Below are positions 1 through 6,150 of a stretch of 9,142 bases of DNA, in pieces. Below the pieces are notes generated by a model. That model did no database searches. It had not been told where the DNA came from and saw only the letters and a list, made by a program, of their open reading frames with translations. This DNA comes from Dehalococcoidia bacterium. Its GTDB lineage: Bacteria; Chloroflexota; Dehalococcoidia; Dehalococcoidales; Fen-1064. The position numbers were made by a program, and so were the translations under genes. Position 1 is the first letter of the stretch, and each line of letters starts with the position of its first letter. The DNA lies in the NCBI GenBank assembly GCA_003153955.1, contig PMCB01000129.1:189-9330 (forward strand), in the 5' to 3' direction.

Positions 1-771
1 GGCGCAGAAACCGTCAATCGGGGCCAATCTGGTGATTTTTTGTCCCATCGTCTTGATAATCCGCCAGCCGCCGCTCATCGTGCCGATTGCAATCGCGGTG
101 TGGGCAGCCAGCACAACCCATAAAGGAATTTTAAAAGTTGAAATTACCCCGCCGGCTACCAGTAAACTGGTGATAATCCCCATTGTCTTCTGGGCATCAT
201 TGCCGCCGTGACCCAGACTGTAGGCCGCCGCGGAAAAAAGCTGGGTTACTTTCGACCACTTGTTGACCGAAGCCAGACTTTGCTTCCGGATTAGCCATGA
301 TACGATTACCTTAAAAACGTACCCTAAAATAATCCCGATAATTGGCGCCAGGGCAATAAATATCAGCGTTTTTGTCCAGCCGCCAAGGATAAGCACGCCG
401 AAACCGGCATGTGCAATCGCGGCGCCGGCATAACCGCCGATCAGGGCATGGGAAGAACTGCTGGGTATCCCGAAATACCAGGTGATCATATTCCAGCATA
501 TGGCGCCAATCAGTCCCGCAAAAATAACAGTCGGTGTCACGGTGGTGATATCAATCATTCCTTTCCCGATAGTGGCGGCGACGGTCGTGCCGAAAATCAG
601 GAACGCGACAAAATTAAAAAAGGCCGCCCAGATGACAGCCTGCTTCGGGGATAGAACACGGGTGGAAACAATCGTGGAAACCGAATTTGCGGCATCGTGC
701 ATGCCGTTAGTAAAATCAAAAATCAGCGCAATCGCGATGATAATGATGATAAATATCATGGTTCCGGACAC
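1..771 (-). CDS. pit: PiT-family inorganic phosphate transporter, N-terminal part (runs off left edge)
   Basis: Membrane permease that takes up inorganic phosphate, usually as a metal-phosphate complex, by ion symport. The visible 257 codons give a very hydrophobic protein with several transmembrane segments. The first is rich in Ile/Ala and leads into the first PiT signature (NGMHDAANS, residues 21-29; most family members have GxxDAAN). The second signature, GHGGNDAQK, lies in the distal half of the visible part. Both signatures carry phosphate-binding Asp/Asn residues in the family. I chose GTG 769-771 as start because GGAGG (779-783) lies 7 nt upstream; ATG 757-759, four codons in, is the alternative. 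An in-frame stop occurs shortly upstream of the GTG. The 3' end is outside the window, so completeness cannot be judged. It is downstream of a DUF47 gene on the same strand, the usual partner. Family assignment is firm; ion specificity is not visible. Confidence 0.93.
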   Translation of the reverse strand, partial: MSGTMIFIIIIIAIALIFDFTNGMHDAANSVSTIVSTRVLSPKQAVIWAAFFNFVAFLIFGTTVAATIGKGMIDITTVTPTVIFAGLIGAICWNMITWYFGIPSSSSHALIGGYAGAAIAHAGFGVLILGGWTKTLIFIALAPIIGIILGYVFKVIVSWLIRKQSLASVNKWSKVTQLFSAAAYSLGHGGNDAQKTMGIITSLLVAGGVISTFKIPLWVVLAAHTAIAIGTMSGGWRIIKTMGQKITRLAPIDGFCA

Positions 772-778
772 TAACAGG

Positions 779-783
779 CCTCC
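779..783 (-). promoter_or_regulatory. Shine-Dalgarno of pit (decides GTG start)
   Basis: Minus-strand GGAGG ends 7 nt before GTG 769-771. The in-frame ATG 12 nt further in would have a 19-nt spacing, so the GTG start is preferred. Confidence 0.7.
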
Positions 784-846
784 GGCGGGGTTGAATAGAG
801 CGGGAGCGGACTAATTGGTAAAAACGCCTGCATCAATTGACCTCTC

Positions 847-880
847 TGGAAAATAAAAATGTCCTTCGGACAGGACATTT
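847..880 (-). terminator. Hairpin plus T-tract between DUF47 gene and pit
   Basis: Read on the minus strand, AAATGTCC (880-873) pairs perfectly with GGACATTT (864-857) across an 8-nt loop. It is followed by further T residues (TTATTTT, ending near 850). This is the form of an intrinsic terminator, although the stem is AT-rich. It lies about 120 nt after the DUF47 stop and 75 nt before the pit start. It could therefore act as a partial terminator or attenuator inside the phosphate operon, or mark the end of the DUF47 transcript. I see no strong promoter between it and pit. Confidence 0.5.
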
Positions 881-1003
881 CAAAGGAAACGTTGATTTCT
901 CTGGGGTATCAGATATAACGGGCTCTAATTTGAAGACAGGGGTAAGAGATAAACTCATTTCTCTCAATATGCTCACAATAAAATCACCAGGATTTATTTG
1001 CGG

Positions 1004-1633
1004 TCAGGAATATTTAAGAGCCACTCCTTCCAGAACATTTGCGACATCTTCACATCTGTCTGTGACAGTTTCCATGTGTTCGTAAATTTCGCGCCATTTT
1101 ATGATCAGTTTGACATCGGTGTTGTTGGCGAATAACTCGACCAGCGCCGAACGATAGATCCGGTCCGCCACATTTTCCATGCGGTTGACTTCAACACAGT
1201 GCTTGAGCATTTGCGCCTGGTCGATATGCTTGGTCAACTGGGCCACGGCTTTTTGCATTTCAATCGTGGTCTCGCCGATAACCTTGGCCAGTTCCTTCGC
1301 CCGCTGCGTGGGTTGTTCTATATTATAAAGCAGCATGAAATCGGCGGCTGAATGAATAAAGTCTGTGACGTCATCCAGTGATTGGGCTAAGAGGGTAATA
1401 TCCTCACGGTCGAACGGGGTGACGAAAGTGCGGTGCAGTTCGGTGGCAATTTGATGGGTGATATTATCGCCTTTATGCTCCAAGTCGGCAATTACGGCGA
1501 CCCGGTCTTCGATGTTGTCCCATTTTTCTAAAAGTTCTTCCAGTTTTTGGGCAACATCGACGGCATTCTGGGCGCTTTCCTCGAATAGTTTGAAAAATTT
1601 ACCTTCTTTGGGCATCAGAGAAAAATTTGGCAT
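1004..1633 (-). CDS. DUF47 (PhoU-like, TIGR00153-type) phosphate transport regulator
   Basis: 209-residue, mostly helical cytoplasmic protein of the DUF47/PhoU-like family, normally encoded beside PiT phosphate permeases and thought to modulate them. Typical family features are the N-terminal FFxLFxxSAxN region (residues 13-23), the ADLEHKGDNITHQI segment (49-62) with its charged E/D-H-GD metal-binding-like pattern, the FDREDITLLAQSLDDVTDFI stretch, and the C-terminal WREIYEHMETVTDRCEDVANVLEG pattern (residues 180-203). Length is normal for the family. ATG 1631-1633 is the start; the upstream region has only a weak GA-rich ribosome binding site. The pit gene follows 232 bp downstream on the same strand with a hairpin in between. 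A possible -10 hexamer lies about 115 bp upstream. The DUF47 assignment is confident; a regulatory role on PiT is inferred from family and context. Confidence 0.92.
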   Translation of the reverse strand: MPNFSLMPKEGKFFKLFEESAQNAVDVAQKLEELLEKWDNIEDRVAVIADLEHKGDNITHQIATELHRTFVTPFDREDITLLAQSLDDVTDFIHSAADFMLLYNIEQPTQRAKELAKVIGETTIEMQKAVAQLTKHIDQAQMLKHCVEVNRMENVADRIYRSALVELFANNTDVKLIIKWREIYEHMETVTDRCEDVANVLEGVALKYS

Positions 1634-1746
1634 TTATCTGCTCGCTGTTTTCTATTCAACGATAATGGGTGCAACAGCTTTCCGGTATCAAAATAAAAGA
1701 ACGGCGCGTTTATCCGGAAAAACCGAAGGCACACATTTTCTCTGAT

Positions 1747-1752
1747 ATTATA
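1747..1752 (-). promoter_or_regulatory. Possible -10 box for the DUF47-pit unit
   Basis: A perfect TATAAT on the minus strand, about 115 nt upstream of the DUF47 start, just after the radical SAM gene ends. No convincing -35 hexamer is visible at 16-18 nt. The resulting leader would contain an interrupted inverted repeat, TTTCCGG (1679-1685) with CCGGAAA (1714-1720), of unknown meaning. Confidence 0.3.
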
Positions 1753-1784
1753 CCGTATAAGAGGTAGATTGCGCTATAAAAATT

Positions 1785-3320
1785 TTATCGGATTTCCGCT
1801 TCAACAGGGACACCCGCGGGAACTGCGCAATAACCCTTGCCGATCTTGTCAGCGACTTTGCGGAAATGGTATCCATAAGCCGCCAGGAACAAAGACAACG
1901 GGAAGAATTTCGGCCGTTTCACCAGCACAGTCAGCATGAATTTCCAGAACTGGGCCCGGCCTTTGTCTACCACGCCCAGAATCCATATCGAGTTAAAAAG
2001 GCCGGCAACGTGGGACCATTTCAATTTGTCGATACTGACTTCATAATGGGGGTGAAATTCTTTGAGGAAAGTGGTGATTCTCTCATAATATGCTTTGGGG
2101 GCATAAATTGTGTGCAGGATATGTTGATATCCGTCGATTAACGTTTCCTTTTTCATTTTCGGAACAAAATTCATACTGCAATCGGTATTATCTCCGGTGA
2201 AACCTTCGATGATGCGGTCTTCTTTCTTCAACCGTTCGTAAAGCCGGGTGCCGCGCGGGGCATTCAGCAGGCCGACCATGGCAGTCACGATCCCGCTCTT
2301 CTGGATGAAATCGATCTGCTTTTTGAAAATAGAAGCGGGGTCATTGTCAAAACCGACGATGAATCCGCCCTGAACTTCCATCCCGAAATTTTGAATCCTT
2401 TTTATTGAGGCGATCAGGTCGCGGTTTTCATTCTGCGATTTGTTGCATTCCACAAGGCTTTCTTCGTTTGGCGTTTCAATACCGACGAATACGCGGTCAA
2501 AACCGGCTTTTACCATCATGCGCATCAATTCATCGTCATCAGCCATGTTAATGGATGCTTCGGTGAAAAGGGACGGCGCACCTCTTTTAGTTTTACGCCA
2601 TTCGATGATCGCCGGCAGGATTTCTTCTTTCAGTTTCTTTTTATTAGCGATAAAATTGTCGTCAACGATAAAAACGCTGCCCCGCCAGTTACGGTTATAA
2701 AGCGCGTCCAGTTCTCTGATGATCTGGTCTTTGGTTTTAGTCCTCGGCCGGTGCCCGTTCATGGTTACAATGTTGCAGAATTCACAATCGAAAGGACAAC
2801 CGCGTGAGTATTGGATACTCATCGAGGAATATTTGTTCATCTTGATCAGCGACCAGTCCGGCACCGGCGTTTCGGTAATCGAAGGGCGTTCCGGTGAAGA
2901 ATAGATATGCTTGAGGGTGCCCTGCGCCATGTCTGCCAGGAATTGAGGGATGGTGATTTCACCCTCATTCAGTACCAGATAATCTACGGAGTCAAACTCT
3001 TCCGGTTCCGAACTGACCAGCGGGCCGCCGGCCACCACTTTTTTCCCTAATGCGTGACAAAGCTCAATCGTCGCATGCATCGATTCCCGGTGTACAATCA
3101 TGGCGCTGATAAATATGTAATCCGCCCATAAAATATCTTTTTCTTTGAGCTTTTCTACGCTCATATCTACCAGTTTCTTTTCCCAGGCAGCAGGCACCAT
3201 GGCGGCCACTGTGGCTAGGCCAAGCGGAGGTAAAGCCGCTTTTTTGTTGATCATTTTCAGGGCATGCTTAAAGCTCCAAAAGGTATCGGGATAATCGGGG
3301 GATATTAATAATATTTTCAC
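1785..3320 (-). CDS. B12-binding radical SAM protein, DUF4070 type (HpnP-like)
   Basis: 511-residue cytoplasmic enzyme with an N-terminal cobalamin-binding-like Rossmann domain (about 1-145; MKILLISPDYP start, VAGGP at 96-100, LNEGE at 117-121). A radical SAM TIM-barrel follows (about 165-365) with the cluster-binding motif C175-x3-C179-x2-C182 (RGCPFDCEFC), and then a C-terminal DUF4070-like domain. In the family, SAM is cleaved to a 5'-deoxyadenosyl radical and cobalamin often serves as methyl carrier. HpnP (hopanoid C-2 methylase) is a known relative with the same layout, but there are no hopanoid genes here, so the substrate is unknown. The start is GTG 3318-3320, preceded by AGGAG 6 nt upstream. 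An ATG 45 nt further out (3363-3365) has no good ribosome binding site and would add a non-conserved N-terminal tail. It lies 124 bp downstream of hypB with its own likely promoter. Family sure, reaction not. Confidence 0.9.
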   Translation of the reverse strand: MKILLISPDYPDTFWSFKHALKMINKKAALPPLGLATVAAMVPAAWEKKLVDMSVEKLKEKDILWADYIFISAMIVHRESMHATIELCHALGKKVVAGGPLVSSEPEEFDSVDYLVLNEGEITIPQFLADMAQGTLKHIYSSPERPSITETPVPDWSLIKMNKYSSMSIQYSRGCPFDCEFCNIVTMNGHRPRTKTKDQIIRELDALYNRNWRGSVFIVDDNFIANKKKLKEEILPAIIEWRKTKRGAPSLFTEASINMADDDELMRMMVKAGFDRVFVGIETPNEESLVECNKSQNENRDLIASIKRIQNFGMEVQGGFIVGFDNDPASIFKKQIDFIQKSGIVTAMVGLLNAPRGTRLYERLKKEDRIIEGFTGDNTDCSMNFVPKMKKETLIDGYQHILHTIYAPKAYYERITTFLKEFHPHYEVSIDKLKWSHVAGLFNSIWILGVVDKGRAQFWKFMLTVLVKRPKFFPLSLFLAAYGYHFRKVADKIGKGYCAVPAGVPVEAEIR

Positions 3321-3326
3321 ACTCGT

Positions 3327-3331
3327 CTCCT
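3327..3331 (-). promoter_or_regulatory. Shine-Dalgarno of the radical SAM gene (decides GTG start)
   Basis: Minus-strand AGGAG sits 6 nt before GTG 3318-3320. The 13-nt stretch GGAGACGAGTGTG here (3330-3318) is identical to that at the hypE start (5453-5441), which supports GTG as the real start in both genes. Confidence 0.75.
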
Positions 3332-3382
3332 GACGACGGTCGTGTTGACTGGTCAACATAATCATCTTTGACTTCTACTGTA

Positions 3383-3411
3383 AGTATAACCCCTTTATCC
3401 GGGGCTGTCTA
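3383..3411 (-). promoter_or_regulatory. Sigma-70-like promoter for the radical SAM gene
   Basis: On the minus strand, TAGACA (3411-3406; 5 of 6 to TTGACA) is followed after exactly 17 nt by TATACT (3388-3383; 5 of 6 to TATAAT). Transcription would begin near 3376, about 55 nt upstream of the GTG start. The spacer contains CCCC and GGGG arms separated by GGATAAA, a small inverted repeat that could bind a regulator. This suggests the radical SAM gene can be expressed apart from the hyp genes. Confidence 0.55.
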
Positions 3412-3444
3412 TTACAAATGTGTAACAAAATTTATTTTTCAGCC

Positions 3445-4095
3445 TCATTTACTCTTCATTCGCGCAAGGAGCCATTTCGCCCACGGTTGAATGCCCTCTT
3501 CGGTGGTGCAGGAGACCTTGAAGAGTTCAACTTTGGGGTTGATGGTCTTCACGGTTTTGGTAAAACCGTCCACATCGAACTTGACATAAGGCAATAAATC
3601 GATTTTATTCAGGACAATCGCGTCCACGGTATTGAACATCAGCGGGTATTTATAGGGTTTATCGTCGCCCTCCGGCACGCTGGCAATCAGGACTTTCAGG
3701 TCTTCCCCGATGCTGAATTCCGCCGGGCAAACCAGGTTGCCGACGTTTTCGATCAGCATCAGGTCGATATCCGGCAGCGGCAAATTATTCAGGGCATTCT
3801 GTATCTGAAATGACTCCAGATGGCATTCGCCGCCGGTATTGATTTGCACCACGGGGATACCTTCTTTGGCGACGGTTTCCGCGTCGATGCTGGAGGCGAT
3901 ATCCCCTTCGATGACACCGATTCTGGTCTTGTTTTTCAGCGCCCGGATGGTTTGCAGCACCACGCTGGTCTTACCGGCGCCGGGAGAGGCCATAATGTTC
4001 ACGGCGAAAACCTCGTGTTTGGCCATCAGTTCGCGGTTTTTAGCGGCAATCTGGTCGTTTGCCCCGAGGATGTTTTTCAAAATCTTGATTTCCAT
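3445..4095 (-). CDS. hypB: Hydrogenase nickel incorporation GTPase HypB
   Basis: 216-residue cytoplasmic SIMIBI-class GTPase that helps insert nickel into the large subunit of [NiFe]-hydrogenase together with HypA. Visible motifs are the P-loop ASPGAGKTS (36-44, with Ala where the first P-loop residue is often Gly or Ser), EGD (63-65), the metal-site pair C91-H92 in GGECHLE, ENVGNLVCP (116-124) with C123 as third metal ligand, and the guanine-specificity motif NKID (163-166). It lacks the His-rich or N-terminal CxxCGC nickel-storage extensions of some homologues, so it is a short-type HypB. ATG overlaps the hypA stop by one base (TAATG), with a GAGG-type ribosome binding site just upstream, so translational coupling is likely. 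No intrinsic terminator is visible downstream. Confidence 0.96.
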   Translation of the reverse strand: MEIKILKNILGANDQIAAKNRELMAKHEVFAVNIMASPGAGKTSVVLQTIRALKNKTRIGVIEGDIASSIDAETVAKEGIPVVQINTGGECHLESFQIQNALNNLPLPDIDLMLIENVGNLVCPAEFSIGEDLKVLIASVPEGDDKPYKYPLMFNTVDAIVLNKIDLLPYVKFDVDGFTKTVKTINPKVELFKVSCTTEEGIQPWAKWLLARMKSK

Positions 4096-4436
4096 TATTC
4101 CACCTCGATACTTTCCACAAACAGTTCTTTACCGGAGATAACATCAATTATCTTACCCTGACAATTCGGGCATGTCCAGTCGAATTCCGGCAGGGTAAAT
4201 GTCTGCCCGCACTGACGGCACTTGCCTTGCGAGGGCACCGGCGTTAATGAGACCTGCGCTCCCTCTGCGATGGTGTCTTTAGTCAGGATATCCAGGTAAA
4301 ACTGGACGCTGTCGCTGACAACGCCGGTCATTTCCCCGATAATCAGGTTAATTTTCGTGACCTTTTTAGCCTTGGCCTTTTTGGCCTGTTTTAACACAAT
4401 CTCCAGCATACTCTGGGTAATTGATAGTTCGTGCAC
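4095..4436 (-). CDS. hypA: Hydrogenase nickel metallochaperone HypA
   Basis: 113-residue nickel-binding chaperone that delivers Ni(II) with HypB to the hydrogenase large subunit. The family's N-terminal nickel motif Met-His-Glu is formed only if translation starts at GTG 4434-4436, giving MHELSIT with the essential His2. A longer reading from TTG 4445 would bury this His behind three extra residues and is rejected. The zinc-ribbon has two CxxC pairs, C73/C76 (CRQC) and C89/C92 (CPNC). The IGEMTGVVSDSVQFYLDIL region (33-51) is typical of the family, as is the length. Only 2 nt separate the GTG from the hypE stop; a GAGG lies 11 nt upstream within the hypE end. Stop codon overlaps hypB. Confidence 0.95.
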   Translation of the reverse strand: MHELSITQSMLEIVLKQAKKAKAKKVTKINLIIGEMTGVVSDSVQFYLDILTKDTIAEGAQVSLTPVPSQGKCRQCGQTFTLPEFDWTCPNCQGKIIDVISGKELFVESIEVE

Positions 4437-4438
4437 TT

Positions 4439-5443
4439 TCAGCAAATCCTCGGTAAAAGGTCGCCCACCAGCATATCCACGATGCGCGAAGAACCGAGCA
4501 GCGTTTTCATCACCACGCGGCCGGGATGTTCGGCAACGACCTCCCCGATAATCGCCGCGTCTTTGCCGTAGCGGTGCTTCCGCATCGCTTTCAGGATTTT
4601 TCCGGCGTCTTCTTTAGCCACGATCGCCACCATTTTGCCTTCGTTGGCAACATACAGCGGGTCGAAGCCGAGCATTTCGCAGGCGCCCAGCACCGCGTCT
4701 TTCACCGGGATTTTCGTTTCTTCAATCCTGATGCCGACTTTCGATTGTTCGGCCAGTTCATTCAACGTGGTGGCCAGGCCGCCGCGGGTGGGGTCGCGCA
4801 GACTGTGAATATTGCGGCCGGCTTTCAGCATATCCGCCACCATACCGGCCAGCGGGGCGCAATCGCTCTCCAAACTGGTGGCAAAGCTGAGGCCTTCGCG
4901 TTTGCTCAGTACCGCAATGCCGTGGTCGCCGATAGAGCCGCTTAAAATCACTTTATCACCGGGTTTAGCGTTGCTGCCGGAGATATTGACACCTTCGGGA
5001 ATAATGCCGATGCCGGAGGTGTTGATAAAAAGCTTATCGGCCGAACCGCGGTTGACCACTTTGGTGTCCCCGGTCACGATTTTCACGCCGGCTTCATCCG
5101 CCGTCGCTTTAATGGAAGCAATCACCAGTTTCAGGTCCCGCAGCGGCAGCCCTTCTTCGATAATCAGCGCCAGGGAGAGATAAAGCGGCTGCGCGCCGGA
5201 GGTGGACAGGTCGTTGACGGTGCCGCAAACGGCCAGTTTCCCGATGTTGCCGCCGGGAAAGAAAATGGGGTTGACCACATAGCTGTCGGTGGTGAAGGCC
5301 AGCCGGTGTTTAACATCGAAAACCGCGGCATCGTCCATTTGCGCCAGCAGGGGATTGTCCAGCGCGCTGACGAAATTCTTCACAATCAGGTCGTGGGCCA
5401 GCTTGCCGCCGCTGCCGTGGGCTAACAGGATTTTCTCTTCCAC
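4439..5443 (-). CDS. hypE: Hydrogenase maturation protein HypE (carbamoyl dehydratase)
   Basis: 334-residue cytoplasmic protein of the PurM/AIR-synthase fold. With HypF, HypE's C-terminal cysteine receives a carbamoyl group and dehydrates it with ATP to a thiocyanate, the source of CN ligands for the [NiFe] active-site iron. Seen here: N-terminal AHGSGGK (8-14), the ATP-site DDAA (37-40), TVNDLSTSGAQP (75-86), VTGDTKVV (123-130), RDPTRGGLATTLNE (216-229), ANEGK (266-270), and the conserved C-terminal tail PRIC ending in the catalytic Cys334. Start is GTG 5441-5443 with GGAG 6 nt upstream. It is the first gene of hypE-hypA-hypB. Its HypF and HypC/HypD partners are not in this window, so they must lie elsewhere if the pathway is functional. 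Confidence 0.97.
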   Translation of the reverse strand: MEEKILLAHGSGGKLAHDLIVKNFVSALDNPLLAQMDDAAVFDVKHRLAFTTDSYVVNPIFFPGGNIGKLAVCGTVNDLSTSGAQPLYLSLALIIEEGLPLRDLKLVIASIKATADEAGVKIVTGDTKVVNRGSADKLFINTSGIGIIPEGVNISGSNAKPGDKVILSGSIGDHGIAVLSKREGLSFATSLESDCAPLAGMVADMLKAGRNIHSLRDPTRGGLATTLNELAEQSKVGIRIEETKIPVKDAVLGACEMLGFDPLYVANEGKMVAIVAKEDAGKILKAMRKHRYGKDAAIIGEVVAEHPGRVVMKTLLGSSRIVDMLVGDLLPRIC

Positions 5444-5449
5444 ACTCGT

Positions 5450-5453
5450 CTCC
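5450..5453 (-). promoter_or_regulatory. Shine-Dalgarno of hypE
   Basis: Minus-strand GGAG 6 nt before GTG 5441-5443, within a 13-nt initiation sequence shared with the radical SAM gene. Confidence 0.7.
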
Positions 5454-5477
5454 GTAGAAGTAATAACTTCCGGTTAT

Positions 5478-5486
5478 ATAATACCA
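5478..5486 (-). promoter_or_regulatory. Possible extended -10 promoter of the hypEAB unit
   Basis: TGGTATTAT on the minus strand fits an extended -10 (TGn followed by a hexamer matching TATAAT at 5 of 6). Start of transcription would fall near 5471, about 28 nt before the hypE start and upstream of its ribosome binding site. No -35 match is visible, which extended -10 promoters can tolerate. The AT-rich context makes chance plausible. Confidence 0.35.
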
Positions 5487-5560
5487 TTATTTTGAAAAAT
5501 AGCCTTTAGTAAATTTGCTTTGCGCCGCATTATAGCTTTCGGTAGTCAATTTTTTTGTAC

Positions 5561-5639
5561 ACCCTCATACCAACCTTCTCCCCTCAAGGGAGAAGAGAAT
5601 TGCTTATCACGCCCTGAATCCGCCTCAGCGGATGAGGGT
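5561..5639. repeat. Composite palindromic repeat with 8-bp terminal inverted arms
   Basis: ACCCTCAT (5561-5568) and ATGAGGGT (5632-5639) form outer arms. Inside are two perfect hairpins: CTTCTCCC (5575-5582) with GGGAGAAG (5588-5595), and ATCCGC (5618-5623) with GCGGAT (5628-5633). This is the architecture of small non-coding REP/MITE-like elements. It overlaps an inverted copy of the dispersed repeat found on both sides of the acetyltransferase gene. Confidence 0.55.
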
Positions 5640-5656
5640 CTCCTTGTGGTTCACTG
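5604..5656 (-). repeat. Inverted, modified copy of the dispersed repeat (third copy)
   Basis: Read on the minus strand, this stretch contains AGTGAACCACAAGGAGACCCT and then TTCAGGGCGTGATAA. Both match the copy at 7538-7692 almost base for base (AGTGAACC.CAAGGAGACCCTT and TTCAGGGCGTGATAA). Between them a short palindromic segment replaces the CACTACG seen in the other copy. Confidence 0.6.
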
Positions 5657-5671
5657 ACACCCCCCATTGTC

Positions 5672-5691
5672 ATTCCTGCGAAGGCAGGAAT
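5672..5691. repeat. REP-like hairpin
   Basis: ATTCCTGC (5672-5679) and GCAGGAAT (5684-5691) form a perfect 8-bp stem around a GAAG loop. Very similar short palindromes are scattered between genes in many bacterial genomes. No T-tract follows on either strand, so it is not an obvious terminator. Confidence 0.6.
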
Positions 5692-5731
5692 ACAGGTTCC
5701 ATGCCTTTTTTATCATTCCTGTAGTAACTGG

Positions 5732-5751
5732 ATCCCGTTTTGCAACGGGAT
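5732..5751. repeat. REP-like hairpin
   Basis: ATCCCGTT (5732-5739) and AACGGGAT (5744-5751) form a perfect 8-bp stem around a TTGC loop. It is about 40 bp from the preceding hairpin, so the two may be halves of one two-stem element. Confidence 0.6.
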
Positions 5752-6010
5752 GGAATAGCAACACATTGGAGAATAACCTGTTGTTAAAGTCCGATTCTGA
5801 GATTTCACCCTCATCATATACATTTGCTTCTATGTAATCCTACAGAAGCAGAGTATCTTCGGTCTTCTTCCCTCAAGAGCGAAGATACTTGGGATTCGTT
5901 TTGTAAAAAGTGCATTTGTATTGTAACTGTGCGGGAATTTATGAGGCTAAAAATGGTTTCTGTTACCATAACGTGAAAATTAATTACCGTTTTTGAAGCT
6001 GTTTCGTTTT
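5752..6010. other. Non-coding stretch with two further inverted repeats
   Basis: No gene is recognisable. TGCTTCT (5825-5831) pairs with AGAAGCA (5844-5850), and AGTATCTTC (5852-5860) pairs with GAAGATACT (5881-5889). The inside of the latter (CTTCTTCCCTCAAGAGCGAAG) looks like a decayed relative of the hairpin at 5575-5595. An 88-codon minus-strand frame (5814-6080) crosses these palindromes, has no family resemblance and probably does not encode a functional protein. Confidence 0.45.
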
Positions 6011-6150
6011 TCAGGTCATTTATTGTATTTTCACGCCTACCCAATCTCATTTTTGGTTTTCCAGCAGCATTTTCAGTCATTTGAATCTAATCCGTGCCTG
6101 TCTTGGTTTTTCAGCCATGTTTTCAGATATTTGAGCGTGTCCAATCTCAT
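6011..6150 (-). repeat. Imperfect direct repeats of about 50 bp
   Basis: The 10-mer CCAATCTCAT occurs at 6041-6050 and 6141-6150, exactly 100 bp apart, with a related AATCTAAT at 6084-6091. TTGGTTTT followed by CAGC and TTTTCAG occurs at 6054 and again 50 bp later at 6104. The blocks 6054-6089 and 6104-6139 match at roughly three quarters of positions by eye. The repeats directly follow the stop of the frameshifted gene. They may be decayed coding repeats of its former 3' end or an unrelated minisatellite. Confidence 0.45.

Noticed and set aside
409..814. Plus-strand open frames of 81 and 110 codons
   Set aside because: Both lie antisense to the phosphate permease, whose minus-strand frame shows clear PiT signatures.
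837..1085. 82-codon plus-strand frame in the DUF47-pit intergenic region
   Set aside because: It crosses the hairpin and the antisense end of the DUF47 gene, has no ribosome binding site and no recognisable family.
3321..3365. Start of the radical SAM protein at ATG 3365
   Set aside because: No good ribosome binding site, the extra 15 residues precede the typical KILLISPDYP start, and the ATG would be only about 11 nt after the predicted transcription start; GTG 3320 has AGGAG at 6 nt.
4437..4445. Start of HypA at TTG 4445
   Set aside because: It would destroy the N-terminal Met-His-Glu nickel motif; GTG 4436 gives exactly MHE.
4526..5183. Plus-strand frames of 139 and 123 codons opposite hypE
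   Set aside because: Antisense shadows of a strongly conserved HypE; composition is typical of reverse-strand translation.
5529..5549. TTGACT and a perfect TATAAT upstream of hypE on the minus strand
   Set aside because: The spacing is only 9 nt, far too short for a sigma-70 promoter; an extended -10 nearer the gene is more plausible.
6011..6150. CRISPR array
   Set aside because: The repeated units are imperfect, only two or three, and lack constant repeat and spacer lengths; no cas genes are present.
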